From assembly GCF_016429015.1 (NCBI RefSeq), contig NZ_JAELTU010000014.1:1-64000 (forward strand): 64,000 bases of DNA, given 5' to 3'. The DNA comes from Rhizobium sp. ASV20. GTDB taxonomy: Bacteria; Pseudomonadota; Alphaproteobacteria; Rhizobiales; Rhizobiaceae. A program made the position numbers and the translations under genes. Below the pieces are notes generated by a model. It ran no database searches and was not told where the DNA came from. It saw only the letters and a list, made by a program, of their open reading frames with translations. Within the stretch, counting starts at the first letter, position 1. The number at the start of each line of letters is the position of its first letter. This document shows, in pieces, positions 1-9,060 of the stretch.

Positions 1-241
1 TATTATGGCCGGGCAGGTATTGCAGCGGGTGCAGGCGCTGCCGGAAGCGCAGCGCACCGCGGTATTTCTTGCCTATGTCGAAGGGCTTTCCTATCGCGAA
101 GTGGCGGAAATCCTCGACGTGCCGATCGGCACGGTGATGAGCCGTCTGGCGGCGGCGCGCACGAAGCTTGCGGAGGGCATGGGCGTGGCAGCAGAAGGGA
201 AGTCTTCCGGCGGTGGGCGACTGGGGAATGGAAATGAGTGA
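1..241 (+). CDS. ECF RNA polymerase sigma factor, C-terminal fragment (5' end outside window)
   Basis: The frame is open from base 2 and encodes about 79 residues that match sigma-70 region 4. It has the typical 'LPEAQRTAVFLAYVEGLSY' start of the helix-turn-helix, followed by 'EVAEILDVPIGTVMSRLAAAR', the helix that reads the -35 element. Regions 1-3 lie upstream of the window, so the start is unknown. The stop codon overlaps the beginning of the next gene, an anti-sigma factor, which is the usual arrangement for ECF sigma and its membrane inhibitor. The tail after region 4 is Gly/Ser-rich and unremarkable. The ECF subgroup cannot be named from this fragment. Confidence 0.9.
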   Translation, partial: IMAGQVLQRVQALPEAQRTAVFLAYVEGLSYREVAEILDVPIGTVMSRLAAARTKLAEGMGVAAEGKSSGGGRLGNGNE

Positions 242-1040
242 ACTCGACAAAGGAAAGATGCCCTCGGACGAACAGCTCACCGCCTTCATCGATGGCGAAC
301 TTGATGATGCTGACCGGGAAAACATGGAACGATTGATCGCTGCCGATCCGCGCGTGGCGGAGCGTCTCGAATTTCTATTGCGCAGCGCTCTGCCGTTCAG
401 GGAGGCGTTCGAGCCGATGCTTGCTGAGGCTCCCGCGGAGAAGCTGGAAGCCATGCTCGCCGCCATACCTGTCACTACGGAAACCCGCAAATCGCGCGTC
501 TTGGGTGTCAGCCGCCGCGGCTTCCTTGGGGCCATCGCCGCAAGCTTCGTCGCCGCCATCGCCATCGACCGTGCAGCGATCGGCATCGGCCGTCGGCTCT
601 CGAAGCCGGATGAGGATGCCGAATGGCGCGCCGTGGTTGCCGAATACCTCTCGCTCTATACGGCGGACACATTGAGTGCCCCGGCTGGCGATCACGCACA
701 GCAGGTTGCGCAGCTTAGCGATGTCGGCAACAAGCTCGGGCTGTCGCTGGCGCCGGACAATGTCGCAATGCCCGGCGTCGACTTCAAGCGCGCCCAGATT
801 CTGAATTATGACAGCAAGCCCCTGGCTCAGATCGCGTATCTCGATCCGGAAAGCGGTCCGATGGCGCTCTGCATCGTTCAGTCGACAAGAGGTGCGGCTG
901 CCCCGGACGTGGAAAATCGTCGTGGCATGAATGTCGTCTATTGGTCGAGCGCCGCCCACGCCTTCATGCTGATCGGTCACGCGCCGATCGAACGCATGCA
1001 GCAACTTGCGGCTGATGTCAGGGCGAACATGATCGCCTGA
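234..1040 (+). CDS. Membrane-anchored anti-sigma factor partner of the upstream ECF sigma factor
   Basis: The product has 268 residues. Its N-terminal helical part (about residues 8-55, 'SDEQLTAFIDGELDDADR') resembles the sigma-binding domain of RskA/ChrR-like anti-sigma factors, but it has no His or Cys and so lacks the zinc HxxxCxxC motif. A hydrophobic segment follows at about residues 97-116, preceded by Ser93-Arg94-Arg95, and the rest is a likely periplasmic domain of unknown fold. I chose ATG 234 because the GGGG at 223-226 sits 7 bases upstream; ATG 228 in the same frame is possible. The gene overlaps the sigma stop by 8 bases, so translation is probably coupled. The role as inhibitor is inferred from position and the N-terminal domain; the inducing signal cannot be read. 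Confidence 0.75.
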   Translation: MSELDKGKMPSDEQLTAFIDGELDDADRENMERLIAADPRVAERLEFLLRSALPFREAFEPMLAEAPAEKLEAMLAAIPVTTETRKSRVLGVSRRGFLGAIAASFVAAIAIDRAAIGIGRRLSKPDEDAEWRAVVAEYLSLYTADTLSAPAGDHAQQVAQLSDVGNKLGLSLAPDNVAMPGVDFKRAQILNYDSKPLAQIAYLDPESGPMALCIVQSTRGAAAPDVENRRGMNVVYWSSAAHAFMLIGHAPIERMQQLAADVRANMIA

Positions 1041-1184
1041 TGGCTGTTTTGAGCGCGACTAAATTGGCGTGATTCAAAAAGAATTTGGCGAAAACCCATC
1101 CTGCTGGTATTCTTTGCCCAACGAAAATCAAACGAGTGCCAGCAGCATGCCCCAGGGCCTTGCGCGGCGCGGTGGAAAAGATAC

Positions 1185-2753
1185 GTGAGTGACCCCGACA
1201 GCGGCAAGGCGCCGCAGGCAGACGGGGCGTCGACAGCAGAGCGCAGGAAGGCGAAATCCTCCCGGCGCGCGAAGCGTAAGCGCGGCCATGGTCGCCCGAA
1301 TGCTCATTCTGCGGAGGCCAGCCAGGCAGGTAAGCCCAGCCCGGTGGCGATACGCCCAGCAGAGGACGAAGCCGAATCTCCGGCCAAGAAGCGTAAGCGC
1401 AGGCGTCGTTCGCGCGGCGGGGCGATTGGTGGCGGGCAACCTTCCTCCCAGACACAGCAGCAGACACAGGAACTCCGCGCAGCGGCAGATCACGGTCATG
1501 CGTCATCACATAAGAGCGGCAAGAACCGGCGCAAGCACCGCAGCAAGCGTGGCCTGCAGGGACGGCCGCTTGCGCATGAGAAAACGCCGCAGATCGTCGC
1601 GCCCGCCAGTGCCGCTCAAGCCGGCCATGCACAGGTTCATGGCGATCGCCGCAATGACCGCCAGTCGCAGCGACGCGAGGGGCAAGGGCAGCAGCATCAG
1701 ACGGAGTCCGATTTTCGACCCGCCGATCTTTATGCCGCACTCGATCTCGGCACCAACAATTGCCGCCTGCTGATTGCGCAGCCGACGCGCCCGGGCCAGT
1801 TTCGGGTCATCGATGCGTTTTCCCGCATTGTGCGCCTGGGCGAAGGACTTGGTGCCAGCGGGCGTCTGTCGGGCGATGCTATGGATCGGGCCGTCGAGGC
1901 CTTGCGCATCTGCGCGGGCAAGCTGAAGACGCGGGAAATCCGCCGGATGCGACTGATCGCGACGGAAGCATGCCGCGCGGCCGACAACGGAGAGGCCTTC
2001 CTCGAACGCGTCATTGCCGAGACTGGGCTGCAACTGGAGATCATCGATCGCGAGACCGAGGCGCGGCTTGCCGTTTCCGGCTGCTCGTCGCTGGTGGGAC
2101 CGGAAGCGCGTTCGGTCGTGCTGTTCGACATCGGCGGCGGTTCCTCCGAAATTGCGGTCATCCGCATCGGCGAAAATCGTTCCAGCCGTCTTGCCAATCA
2201 CATCACCCATTGGACGTCGCTGCCCGTCGGCGTTGTGACGCTGTCCGAAAGGCATGGCGGACGCGACGTGACGCCGGAACTGTTCGAGACCATGGTCTCC
2301 GAAGTTCAGAGGATGCTCGAGCGCTTCGATTGCCCGCCGGTGCAGGGCGCGGCGCGCGATAGCGCCGATTTCCATCTCATCGGCACGTCCGGCACAGTGA
2401 CGACGCTTGCGGGCGTCCATCTCGATCTGCCGCGCTACGACAGGCGCCGGGTCGACGGCGTCTGGCTGTCGGACGACGAGGTGAGTGCGATGCAGGCCAA
2501 GCTGTTGTCCTGGGATTTTGCCGGCCGCGCCGCAAACCCATGCATCGGGCCGGATCGCGCCGATCTGGTTCTCGCGGGTTGCGCCATTCTGGAGGCGATC
2601 CGCCGCCGCTGGCCAAGCCCGCGCATGCGTGTCGCCGATCGCGGCCTGCGTGAGGGGCTGCTGACTGATATGATGGCGGATGACGGTGTCTGGCGGCGGG
2701 GCCGCTCGCGCCGTGGTCATCGACCGAGGGATATGAAGGGGCCACAGACGTGA
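1185..2753 (+). CDS. Ppx/GppA family phosphatase (exopolyphosphatase or pppGpp phosphohydrolase) with long basic N-terminal extension
   Basis: The product has 522 residues and a GTG start. Residues 1 to about 180 are a basic low-complexity extension with runs such as '[12 protein letters not shown]' and many Gln and His. The Ppx/GppA actin-like ATPase fold begins near residue 184 with '[12 protein letters not shown]' (phosphate 1 loop) and contains 'DIGGGSSEI' near residue 315 (phosphate 2 loop) and '[11 protein letters not shown]'. Family members hydrolyse polyphosphate or pppGpp; the sequence does not show which. The catalytic domain alone has about 330 residues, so the extension is additional. 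The stop overlaps the GTG start of rlmE by four bases (GTGA), which indicates translational coupling and one operon. Confidence 0.85.
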   Translation: MSDPDSGKAPQADGASTAERRKAKSSRRAKRKRGHGRPNAHSAEASQAGKPSPVAIRPAEDEAESPAKKRKRRRRSRGGAIGGGQPSSQTQQQTQELRAAADHGHASSHKSGKNRRKHRSKRGLQGRPLAHEKTPQIVAPASAAQAGHAQVHGDRRNDRQSQRREGQGQQHQTESDFRPADLYAALDLGTNNCRLLIAQPTRPGQFRVIDAFSRIVRLGEGLGASGRLSGDAMDRAVEALRICAGKLKTREIRRMRLIATEACRAADNGEAFLERVIAETGLQLEIIDRETEARLAVSGCSSLVGPEARSVVLFDIGGGSSEIAVIRIGENRSSRLANHITHWTSLPVGVVTLSERHGGRDVTPELFETMVSEVQRMLERFDCPPVQGAARDSADFHLIGTSGTVTTLAGVHLDLPRYDRRRVDGVWLSDDEVSAMQAKLLSWDFAGRAANPCIGPDRADLVLAGCAILEAIRRRWPSPRMRVADRGLREGLLTDMMADDGVWRRGRSRRGHRPRDMKGPQT

Positions 2754-3469
2754 CCAAGCCAACCATCGCCGGCAACCGCACGGGCCGCAAGCTCGGCCAG
2801 CGCGTCAAGAAAAAGAAGCTTAAAGCCTCCTCCCGGCAGTGGCTGCAGCGACACATCAACGACCCGTATGTGCAGCGCGCTCAGCTCGAAGGCTACCGCG
2901 CCCGAGCCGCTTTCAAGCTGCTGGAAATCGATGAGAAGCACCAGATCCTGAAGGGTGCACGACGCATCATCGACCTCGGTGCTGCACCGGGCAGCTGGTC
3001 GCAGATCGCCGCCAAGGTCACCGAATCGACCGAAGAGGATGTTCGTGTCGCAGCGATCGACTTCCTCGAAATGGCACCGATCCCCGGCGTCGCCTTCCTG
3101 CAGCTCGACTTTCTGGAACCGGATGCCCCACAACGGCTGATCGATGCGGTTGGCGGCACGCCGGATCTCGTTATCTCCGACATGGCTGCGCCGACGACGG
3201 GACATCACCGCACCGATCACCTGCGGACGATGCATCTTTGCGAGGTCGCCGCGCATTTCGCGGTCGAAGTGCTGGCGGAAGGCGGTCATTTTCTTGCCAA
3301 GACTTTCCAGGGCGGCACGGAACGCGATCTGCTGACTTTCCTGAAGCAGAATTTCCGTCAGGTCATCCATGTGAAGCCGGGTGCATCCCGCGCTGAGTCG
3401 GTGGAAATGTTCCTGCTGGCCAAGGGTTTCAAAGGACGCAAGACGGATGAGGAAGCCGTAGAGGCTTGA
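2750..3469 (+). CDS. rlmE: 23S rRNA (uridine-2552 2'-O)-methyltransferase RlmE (FtsJ)
   Basis: The product has 239 residues, somewhat longer than the 209 of E. coli RrmJ, with a basic N-terminal stretch ('[20 protein letters not shown]'). The SAM-binding loop is '[12 protein letters not shown]' near residue 74. The catalytic K-D-K-E set is visible as Lys in '[11 protein letters not shown]', Asp in '[11 protein letters not shown]', Lys in 'FLAKTFQGG' and Glu in '[10 protein letters not shown]'. It methylates U2552 in the A loop of 23S rRNA, late in 50S assembly, and is heat-shock induced in E. coli. It starts with GTG inside the ppx stop, so the two proteins are probably made from one message. 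Confidence 0.95.
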   Translation: MTKPTIAGNRTGRKLGQRVKKKKLKASSRQWLQRHINDPYVQRAQLEGYRARAAFKLLEIDEKHQILKGARRIIDLGAAPGSWSQIAAKVTESTEEDVRVAAIDFLEMAPIPGVAFLQLDFLEPDAPQRLIDAVGGTPDLVISDMAAPTTGHHRTDHLRTMHLCEVAAHFAVEVLAEGGHFLAKTFQGGTERDLLTFLKQNFRQVIHVKPGASRAESVEMFLLAKGFKGRKTDEEAVEA

Positions 3470-3534
3470 TCTGACGGTCTTTTTCGCACGATGATGTTGT
3501 CTCCCAACGCATCACGGACGATCGAGATTCAATC

Positions 3535-3918
3535 ATGCTCCTCTACATAACCCTCGGTTCCAACGACATTCTTCGCTCGCGAGATTTTTACGACGCTGTT
3601 CTGCCCATGCTGGGCTACCGGCGCCTGCGCGAATCGGATGAAGAAATCGGCTATGCCGGTGAAGGCGATACGCGCTGCCGCTTCTGGGTGGTCAGTCCCT
3701 ATGATCAGAAAGCGGCAACCGTGGGCAACGGCTCCATGGTTGCGTTGCATTCCGAAAGCCGAGCTGCAGTCGATGCTTTTCATGCAGCAGCTCTCGCTCA
3801 TGGCGGCATCGATGAGGGCAAGCCTGGGCTGCGCTCTTTCCATGCCAACTTCTATGCAGCCTATGTACGGGACCCCGATGGCAACAAGCTGAGCGCCGTT
3901 TGCGAGAGGCCGGAATAG
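3535..3918 (+). CDS. VOC family protein (glyoxalase/bleomycin resistance fold)
   Basis: The product has 127 residues with the vicinal-oxygen-chelate pattern. It opens 'LLYITLGSNDILRSRDFYDAVL', has the central 'GNGSMVALHSESRAAVDAFHAAAL', and ends with 'YAAYVRDPDGNKLSAVCE', the typical closing strand carrying a metal-ligand Glu or a neighbouring residue. The first ligand position, usually His, is Thr or Gly here, so metal binding may be altered. No substrate can be named. It follows rlmE by 65 bases on the same strand but has its own probable promoter region, and it converges with the MFS gene downstream. Confidence 0.8.
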   Translation: MLLYITLGSNDILRSRDFYDAVLPMLGYRRLRESDEEIGYAGEGDTRCRFWVVSPYDQKAATVGNGSMVALHSESRAAVDAFHAAALAHGGIDEGKPGLRSFHANFYAAYVRDPDGNKLSAVCERPE

Positions 3919-3933
3919 CGCACTTTCAGAAAA

Positions 3934-3999
3934 AGCGTGCAGCAGATTTAAACTGCTGTAGCGTCCTTTGCGGGTCACATATGGCGCGCGGCGCCGTGG
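3934..3999. repeat. Degenerate rhizobial intergenic palindromic repeat
   Basis: The gap between the VOC and MFS stops contains CAGCAG (3940-3945), a 7-base spacer and CTGCTG (3953-3958), followed by 'TAGCGTCCTTTGCGGGTC' and a GC-rich 'GCGCGCGGCGCC'. From memory this resembles a diverged copy of a palindromic element common between Rhizobium genes. It may also serve as the transcription end for the two convergent genes. Family membership is from recall only. Confidence 0.4.
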
Positions 4000-4033
4000 A
4001 CCCCGATCACGCCGAGACGTGATCGGAGCAGTG

Positions 4034-5470
4034 TCATTTTCCCGCTGGCTGTTGAACCTGTGGCTCAAGGGCGGCGACGCGCTTCAGGCCGGCCTTGTGA
4101 CCGGAAACCATGGCGCCGGCATTGCGATCCATCCGAATGAAGGGAATGGTGGCAAGCACTGTCAGAACCGAGATGCTGAAGAAGGCGATATGGAAATCGC
4201 TGACTTGCAGCTCCGCTCCGCTGAAGAAGGTTGATGTTTCGAGGATCATGGCGGCGACGGCTACGCCGAGCGCCAGGCTGATCTGCTGCATGACCGAGCT
4301 CATGGACGTCGCCTGGCTAGCCTGCTTGTCACTGATATCGGCAAAGGCAAGCGCGTTGATGCCGGTGAAGAAGAACGAACGCGAGAACCCGCCGACCAGC
4401 AATATCGCGACGATGATAAGATGCGAGGTCCATGGCTGGAAGAGGCCAGTGCAGATCGTCGTGACAGTCGTGACAGCCGCCGCCGAAAGCAGCGCCGTCT
4501 TGAAGCCGACGGCGGTAAAGACCCGGCGTGCGATGAACTTGGTGGTGATCGCGCCGATCGCTCCGGCAAAAGTGATAAGGCCGGACTGGAACGGATTGAG
4601 GCCAAAGCCGAGCTGCAGCATCAGCGGCGTAAGGAAGGGCATGGCGCCGATACAGATGCGGAAAAGCGTGCCGCCGGTGACGGAAGCCCGGAAAGTAGCG
4701 TTCTTCAATAGCGACAGGTCGAGGATCGGCGCCGGATGACGGCGCGCATGGCCGATATAGAAAAAACCGCAGATGACGCCGACGACGACGGCCGAAATGC
4801 CGATATAGGGCGGGAGTGCCGGTAGGCTGATGACGGACATGCCGAAGACAACGCCGGATGCCGCGAAGGAGGTCAGGAGGAAGCCGATGACGTCCAGTTT
4901 CGGCGGCATCGTCGCTTCCACCTCGGGCAGGAAGATCGAGGACAGGATAACGCCAAGGACGCCGACGGGCACGTTGATCAGGAAGATCCAGTGCCAGGAG
5001 GCATAGGTGGTGATGAAGCCGCCGAGCGGAGGGCCGGCAAGCGGACCGACAAGCGCGGGAATGGAAAGCAGTGCCATGGCCGAAACCAGGTCGCTCTTCT
5101 GGGTCGTGCGCACCAGCACCAGGCGCCCGACCGGCGTCATCATCGAGCCGCCGACGCCTTGCAGGAAGCGGGCGAAGACGAATTCGAACAGGCCGCCGGA
5201 GAAGGCGCACATGATGGAGCCGATGACGAACACGCAGATGGCGATGCGAAAGATGTTCTTCGCGCCGAAGCGATCCGCCATCCAGCCGCTGATCGGGATG
5301 AACACGGCCAGCGACACCATGTAGGAGGTCAGCGCCAGCTTGAGTGTGATCGGGCCGACATGGAGATCGTTGGCGATGGCGGGCAGCGCTGTCGCGATAA
5401 CCGTGGAATCCATCTGTTCCATGAAGAGGGCAACGGCGAGGATCAATGGAACGATGCGATTCATAGGCAT
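4034..5470 (-). CDS. MFS multidrug exporter, DHA2 (EmrB/QacA) family
   Basis: The product has 478 residues and is hydrophobic throughout, with about 12-14 membrane segments. The first segment carries 'MEQMDSTVIATALPAIAND', the conserved acidic motif D1 of DHA2 proton-driven exporters. Motif A is seen as 'GWMADRFGAKNIFR' and motif C-like glycine/proline segments follow ('LVGPLAGPPLGGFI'). Such proteins expel amphipathic drugs from the inner membrane; the substrate is unknown. No EmrA-type adaptor gene adjoins it. It is divergent from the metallo-hydrolase at 5811, and the shared 340-base gap holds a tandem palindrome that could control both. The C-terminus is short and polar. Confidence 0.9.
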   Translation of the reverse strand: MPMNRIVPLILAVALFMEQMDSTVIATALPAIANDLHVGPITLKLALTSYMVSLAVFIPISGWMADRFGAKNIFRIAICVFVIGSIMCAFSGGLFEFVFARFLQGVGGSMMTPVGRLVLVRTTQKSDLVSAMALLSIPALVGPLAGPPLGGFITTYASWHWIFLINVPVGVLGVILSSIFLPEVEATMPPKLDVIGFLLTSFAASGVVFGMSVISLPALPPYIGISAVVVGVICGFFYIGHARRHPAPILDLSLLKNATFRASVTGGTLFRICIGAMPFLTPLMLQLGFGLNPFQSGLITFAGAIGAITTKFIARRVFTAVGFKTALLSAAAVTTVTTICTGLFQPWTSHLIIVAILLVGGFSRSFFFTGINALAFADISDKQASQATSMSSVMQQISLALGVAVAAMILETSTFFSGAELQVSDFHIAFFSISVLTVLATIPFIRMDRNAGAMVSGHKAGLKRVAALEPQVQQPAGK

Positions 5471-5810
5471 CTGCCTTGATAAGTCTGTCTGCGGGAAGGC
5501 TGCCGCTTGAGCACGGTCAGCCGCTCTGTAGTCCTATGCGAGGCTGCTGCCAATCCCGGATTCTGCTCCACGAAGGCTCGTGGATCACGTCTTCGTGATA
5601 TCTACTGCCGTGCGGCGCGGAATGCAGGATTTGACATATGCTAAGAGCATGTAAATGCTAAACGCATAAAACGTCGCCCGGTGTATTAGCGGATTTGGAT
5701 GGGCTTGTCATGACCAAAGTTCGGTCAATGACGGCGATCGTCCAAGCTGCTGCTCCAGGTGGCGGGGATAGGTGCAGCATGCGCTGCACATCAACATAAG
5801 GAGTGAGTTC
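5471..5810. other. Divergent intergenic region between MFS exporter and MBL-fold hydrolase
   Basis: This 340-base stretch holds no convincing gene. Its notable content is the AT-richer block near 5631-5670, starting with a TTGACA hexamer (5631-5636) and running into two tandem palindromes listed separately. The segment 5471-5630 shows nothing I can name. Confidence 0.6.
5638..5667. promoter_or_regulatory. Candidate operator: two tandem ATGC-type palindromes
   Basis: A perfect dyad ATGCT-AAG-AGCAT occupies 5638-5650 and a second, ATGC-TAAAC-GCAT, occupies 5655-5667. Their left arms both begin ATGCTAA and are 17 bases apart. The block starts directly after TTGACA (5631-5636), so a bound protein would cover a promoter. 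The site lies about 145 bases from the MBL start and 168 from the MFS start. No regulator gene adjoins it; a MarR-, TetR- or ArsR-type dimer is conceivable. Function is inferred. Confidence 0.45.
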
Positions 5811-6683
5811 ATGACTGCTATCCTGCCCCCGGATACGCACCAGTTCAAACTGGGATCCTGCACCGTCACCGTCGTCAAGGATGGTGCCAGCGTCATGGAG
5901 AATCCCTGGGAGACCTTCGGCTCCAATCAGGCGCCCGATACCGTCCGCAAGCTGCTGGAGCAGAATTTCCTGCCGACGGAAAAGCTGGTCAACAGCTACG
6001 CACCTGCGATCATCGATACGGGCTCGGATGTGATCGTCGTGGACACGGGCTTCGGCGCCGCTGGTCGCGCCCGTGGCCTCGGCCGTCTGCGCGAAGGCCT
6101 GAAGGCCGCCGGCTACACGCCGGAGCAAGTCACCGTCGTTGCCCTGACGCATCTGCATGGCGACCACATTGGCGGCTTGATCGAGGAGGGGGTGCCTGCC
6201 TTTCCGAACGCGCGTTACGTCACCGGCGAGATCGAATACGGCTTCTGGACGGATAAGGCTCGCGAAGGGACGCCGGCGGAAGGCGGCCATAAGGCTGTGC
6301 TTGCCAATGTCGTACCATTTGCCGAGAAGATGACGTTTCTCAAGGACGGTGATGGGATAGTCGGCGGCATGACAGCCATGTTGGCGCCGGGCCACACGCC
6401 GGGCCATCTCGTCTTCCATCTGGAATCGGATGGCAAGCAGCTGGTCATGGCTGGCGATACCGCCAATCACTATATTCTGTCGATCGGTCGTCCGGATTGG
6501 GAGGTACGGTTCGATGTGGACAAGGCGCAGGCCGCCAAGACCCGTCGCCGCGTCTTCGACATGATCGCCGCCGACCGCATCCCCTTCCTCGGCTTCCACA
6601 TGCCTTTCCCGGCCGTTGGCTTCGTCGAGAAGCAGGCCGAAGGCTTCCGCTACATTCCGAAAACCTATCAGTTCGACCTGTAA
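5811..6683 (+). CDS. MBL-fold metallo-hydrolase
   Basis: The product has 290 residues. The metal site signature 'LTHLHGDHIGG' (HxHxDH) lies near residue 112, with later ligands in 'LAPGHTPGHLVFH' and 'VMAGDTANH'; the closing His is in 'FLGFHMPFP'. The family includes quorum-lactone lactonases, glyoxalase II and related hydrolases, but nothing fixes the substrate here. The start at 5811 is supported by AAGGAG seven bases upstream; a longer in-frame reading from 5772 lacks such a site. It is divergent from the MFS exporter and may share its regulation through the palindromes at 5638-5667. Confidence 0.87.
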   Translation: MTAILPPDTHQFKLGSCTVTVVKDGASVMENPWETFGSNQAPDTVRKLLEQNFLPTEKLVNSYAPAIIDTGSDVIVVDTGFGAAGRARGLGRLREGLKAAGYTPEQVTVVALTHLHGDHIGGLIEEGVPAFPNARYVTGEIEYGFWTDKAREGTPAEGGHKAVLANVVPFAEKMTFLKDGDGIVGGMTAMLAPGHTPGHLVFHLESDGKQLVMAGDTANHYILSIGRPDWEVRFDVDKAQAAKTRRRVFDMIAADRIPFLGFHMPFPAVGFVEKQAEGFRYIPKTYQFDL

Positions 6684-6729
6684 GGTAGTTCAGCCGACCA
6701 AATCCCCCGCGAAACAAATGTCAGATGAG

Positions 6730-6766
6730 AGTACCGGGAAAGCGGCTGCGTCCTCTTCCCGGTACT
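6730..6766. terminator. Stem-loop between convergent MBL hydrolase and nudI
   Basis: An 11-base-pair perfect stem, AGTACCGGGAA (6730-6740) with TTCCCGGTACT (6756-6766), encloses a 15-base loop. It lies between two convergent stops, where a shared transcription end is expected. There is no strong T tract on either side, so it may stop transcription weakly or protect 3' ends. Confidence 0.5.
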
Positions 6767-6769
6767 GCT

Positions 6770-7201
6770 CTAGCCCGGAAGAACGCCTTTTGCGGCAAAG
6801 GTGGATCTCGTCGCTTCGTTCAGATCGTAGCCCTTGAGATCTTGCGGCTTGACCCAGGCATAGTCATCGAATTCCTCGTTGATGATCACGTCGCGATTGG
6901 CGGCCTGGCAGTCAAATATCAGATAGATCATGTGAAGTTCTTCGGTTGATCCGCCGGCGTACGACTTCGTCCGGACGTCGTCGCGAAATGTCCAGGGCTG
7001 GATCTCTGTGATTTGCAGCCTATCGCCAAGCTCCTCGCGTATTTCGCGGCGCAAACCCTCCTCGATTCGCTCTCCCGGCTCGAGACCGCCTCCGGAAAGT
7101 GCCCACTGTCCCGGGAACACACCGCGATCCTGCGGCATTTTGCAGAGCAGATAGGCGCCCTCGTTTTGAATAAGCGGGCATACGATGATTCGCTGTCTCA
7201 A
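6770..7201 (-). CDS. nudI: NudI-like Nudix nucleoside triphosphatase
   Basis: The product has 143 residues and resembles E. coli NudI (141 residues) over its whole length, as I recall that protein: it opens '[20 protein letters not shown]', has '[19 protein letters not shown]', and ends '[14 protein letters not shown]'. The Nudix box runs from 'GGLEPGER' to 'REIREELG' with all metal-binding Glu present. The start is TTG at 7201; GGGAGAGG lies just upstream, and this start restores the usual N-terminus, whereas the longer in-frame reading to 7423 adds 74 unrelated residues. NudI hydrolyses pyrimidine deoxynucleoside triphosphates with a preference for dUTP, dTTP and dCTP. The enterobacterial likeness may mean transfer or simple conservation. 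Confidence 0.88.
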   Translation of the reverse strand: MRQRIIVCPLIQNEGAYLLCKMPQDRGVFPGQWALSGGGLEPGERIEEGLRREIREELGDRLQITEIQPWTFRDDVRTKSYAGGSTEELHMIYLIFDCQAANRDVIINEEFDDYAWVKPQDLKGYDLNEATRSTFAAKGVLPG

Positions 7202-7572
7202 TTGCCTCTCCCAATGAATACGCGCGGGACGAGCATTATTCTGCCTGTTCCCGCCGGTCGGACATGCGTTCTTGGCAGTCGAAGAGGTATGGATCAAGAC
7301 GCTTGGCAACATGAATCGCAACTTTACCGGACACGTGGCCCAAAGCTTCTCGGAGAGGCCGACATGAAGGCCGCCGACGGCCTCGAAGCACTGCGATGAT
7401 GGCAACAGGCGAAGCTTGCGCACCCGGCATACCAGCCGGGCGCATTTTGCTATTCCCTTCCTGTCATAGACGTGTTACCAGCCCTCGCCAACTTCCAAGC
7501 AACACTTGCAAGATCGCCCGGTAGACGATTCGTTCCGGGCTTTCCTGTTTTTCACAGACGAAGGAATTGGCC
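7202..7572. other. Intergenic region between nudI and guaB
   Basis: This 371-base stretch contains no gene I can support. Short readings on both strands lack ribosome sites and family resemblance. It must hold the promoters of nudI (leftward) and guaB (rightward). I see a GAGGCCG/CGGCCTC pair around 7351-7385, but no known riboswitch. Confidence 0.5.
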
Positions 7573-9057
7573 ATGGCACGCATCATTGAAACGCCAACCG
7601 GGTTGGATGCTCTGACATTCGACGACGTGCTCCTGCAGCCGGGACACTCCGAGGTCATGCCCGGCCAGACGAATGTCGCCACCCGCATCGCCCAGGATAT
7701 CGATCTCAACCTGCCGATCATTTCAGCGGCGATGGATACGGTGACCGAAAGCCGTTTGGCGATCGCCATGGCCCAGGCCGGCGGTATCGGCGTTATCCAC
7801 CGCAATCTGACGCCGGTGCAGCAGGCCGAAGAGGTTCGCCAGGTCAAGAAGTTCGAAAGCGGCATGGTGGTCAATCCGGTCACCATCGGTCCGGACGCGA
7901 CGCTTGCCGAAGCGCTCGCCCTGATGAAGGCGCACGGCATTTCCGGTATTCCGGTCGTCGAGAAGTCGCATCGCCTCGTCGGCATCCTTACCAACCGCGA
8001 CGTCCGCTTCGCCTCCGATCCCCAGCAGAAGATCTACGAGCTGATGACCCGCGAAAATCTCGTGACGGTCAAGGATGGCGTTCAGCAGCAGGAAGCCAAG
8101 CGCCTGCTCCACACGCATCGCATCGAAAAGCTGCTCGTCGTCGACGGCGATGGCCGTCTGGTCGGCCTGATCACAGTCAAGGACATCGAGAAGTCGCAGC
8201 TCAACCCGAACGCTTCCAAGGATGTCCAGGGCCGCCTGCGCGCCGCCGCTGCCATCAATGTCGGTGACGATGGTTTCGAGCGTGCTGAACGCCTGATCGA
8301 GGCCGGCGTCGACCTTCTGGTCGTCGACACCGCTCACGGCCATTCGCAGCGCGTTCTCGACGCCGTCGCCCGCGTCAAGAAGCTTTCCAATTCCGTCCGT
8401 ATCATGGCTGGCAATGTTGCCACCTATGACGGCACGCGCGCACTGATCGATGCCGGCGCCGATGCGGTCAAGGTCGGTATCGGCCCGGGTTCGATTTGCA
8501 CAACCCGCATCGTTGCTGGTGTTGGTGTACCACAGCTTGCCGCTATCATGTCGGCGGTCGAAGCGGCGCGCGAACAGAATATTCCTGTCATTGCCGATGG
8601 CGGCATCAAATTCTCTGGCGACCTTGCCAAGGCGATCGCCGCCGGAGCATCGGCTGTGATGATCGGCTCGCTGCTTGCAGGCACGGACGAAAGCCCGGGC
8701 GAAGTCTTTCTTTACCAGGGCCGCTCCTTCAAGGCCTATCGCGGCATGGGCTCCGTCGGCGCCATGGCACGCGGCTCGGCCGATCGCTACTTCCAGGCCG
8801 AAGTTCGTGACACTCTGAAGCTCGTGCCGGAAGGCATCGAAGGTCAGGTGCCTTACAAGGGTCCGGTTGCCGGCGTGCTGCATCAGCTCGCAGGCGGCCT
8901 GAAGGCTGCCATGGGCTATGTCGGCGGCGCCGATCTCAAGCAGTTCCAGGAACGCGCGACCTTCGTGCGCATCTCCGGTGCTGGCTTGCGTGAAAGCCAT
9001 GCCCACGACGTCACGATCACCCGCGAAAGCCCGAACTATCCGGGCTCAGGCAGCTGA
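7573..9057 (+). CDS. guaB: Inosine-5'-monophosphate dehydrogenase
   Basis: The product has 494 residues, normal for bacterial IMPDH. It oxidises IMP to XMP with NAD+, the committed step to GMP. The barrel begins '[15 protein letters not shown]'. Two CBS domains are inserted at about residues 95-210 ('[17 protein letters not shown]', '[13 protein letters not shown]'). The catalytic Cys is in '[15 protein letters not shown]', and the flap shows '[10 protein letters not shown]'. ATG 7573 is preferred to TTG 7567 because AAGGA at 7561-7565 is seven bases upstream. The gene is followed after three bases by an unknown membrane protein gene, so the two may be cotranscribed. Confidence 0.97.
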   Translation: MARIIETPTGLDALTFDDVLLQPGHSEVMPGQTNVATRIAQDIDLNLPIISAAMDTVTESRLAIAMAQAGGIGVIHRNLTPVQQAEEVRQVKKFESGMVVNPVTIGPDATLAEALALMKAHGISGIPVVEKSHRLVGILTNRDVRFASDPQQKIYELMTRENLVTVKDGVQQQEAKRLLHTHRIEKLLVVDGDGRLVGLITVKDIEKSQLNPNASKDVQGRLRAAAAINVGDDGFERAERLIEAGVDLLVVDTAHGHSQRVLDAVARVKKLSNSVRIMAGNVATYDGTRALIDAGADAVKVGIGPGSICTTRIVAGVGVPQLAAIMSAVEAAREQNIPVIADGGIKFSGDLAKAIAAGASAVMIGSLLAGTDESPGEVFLYQGRSFKAYRGMGSVGAMARGSADRYFQAEVRDTLKLVPEGIEGQVPYKGPVAGVLHQLAGGLKAAMGYVGGADLKQFQERATFVRISGAGLRESHAHDVTITRESPNYPGSGS

Positions 9058-9060
9058 TCG

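Noticed and set aside
7202..7572. Riboswitch upstream of guaB
   Set aside because: I could find no purine or guanidine riboswitch core; only a short GC hairpin is present.
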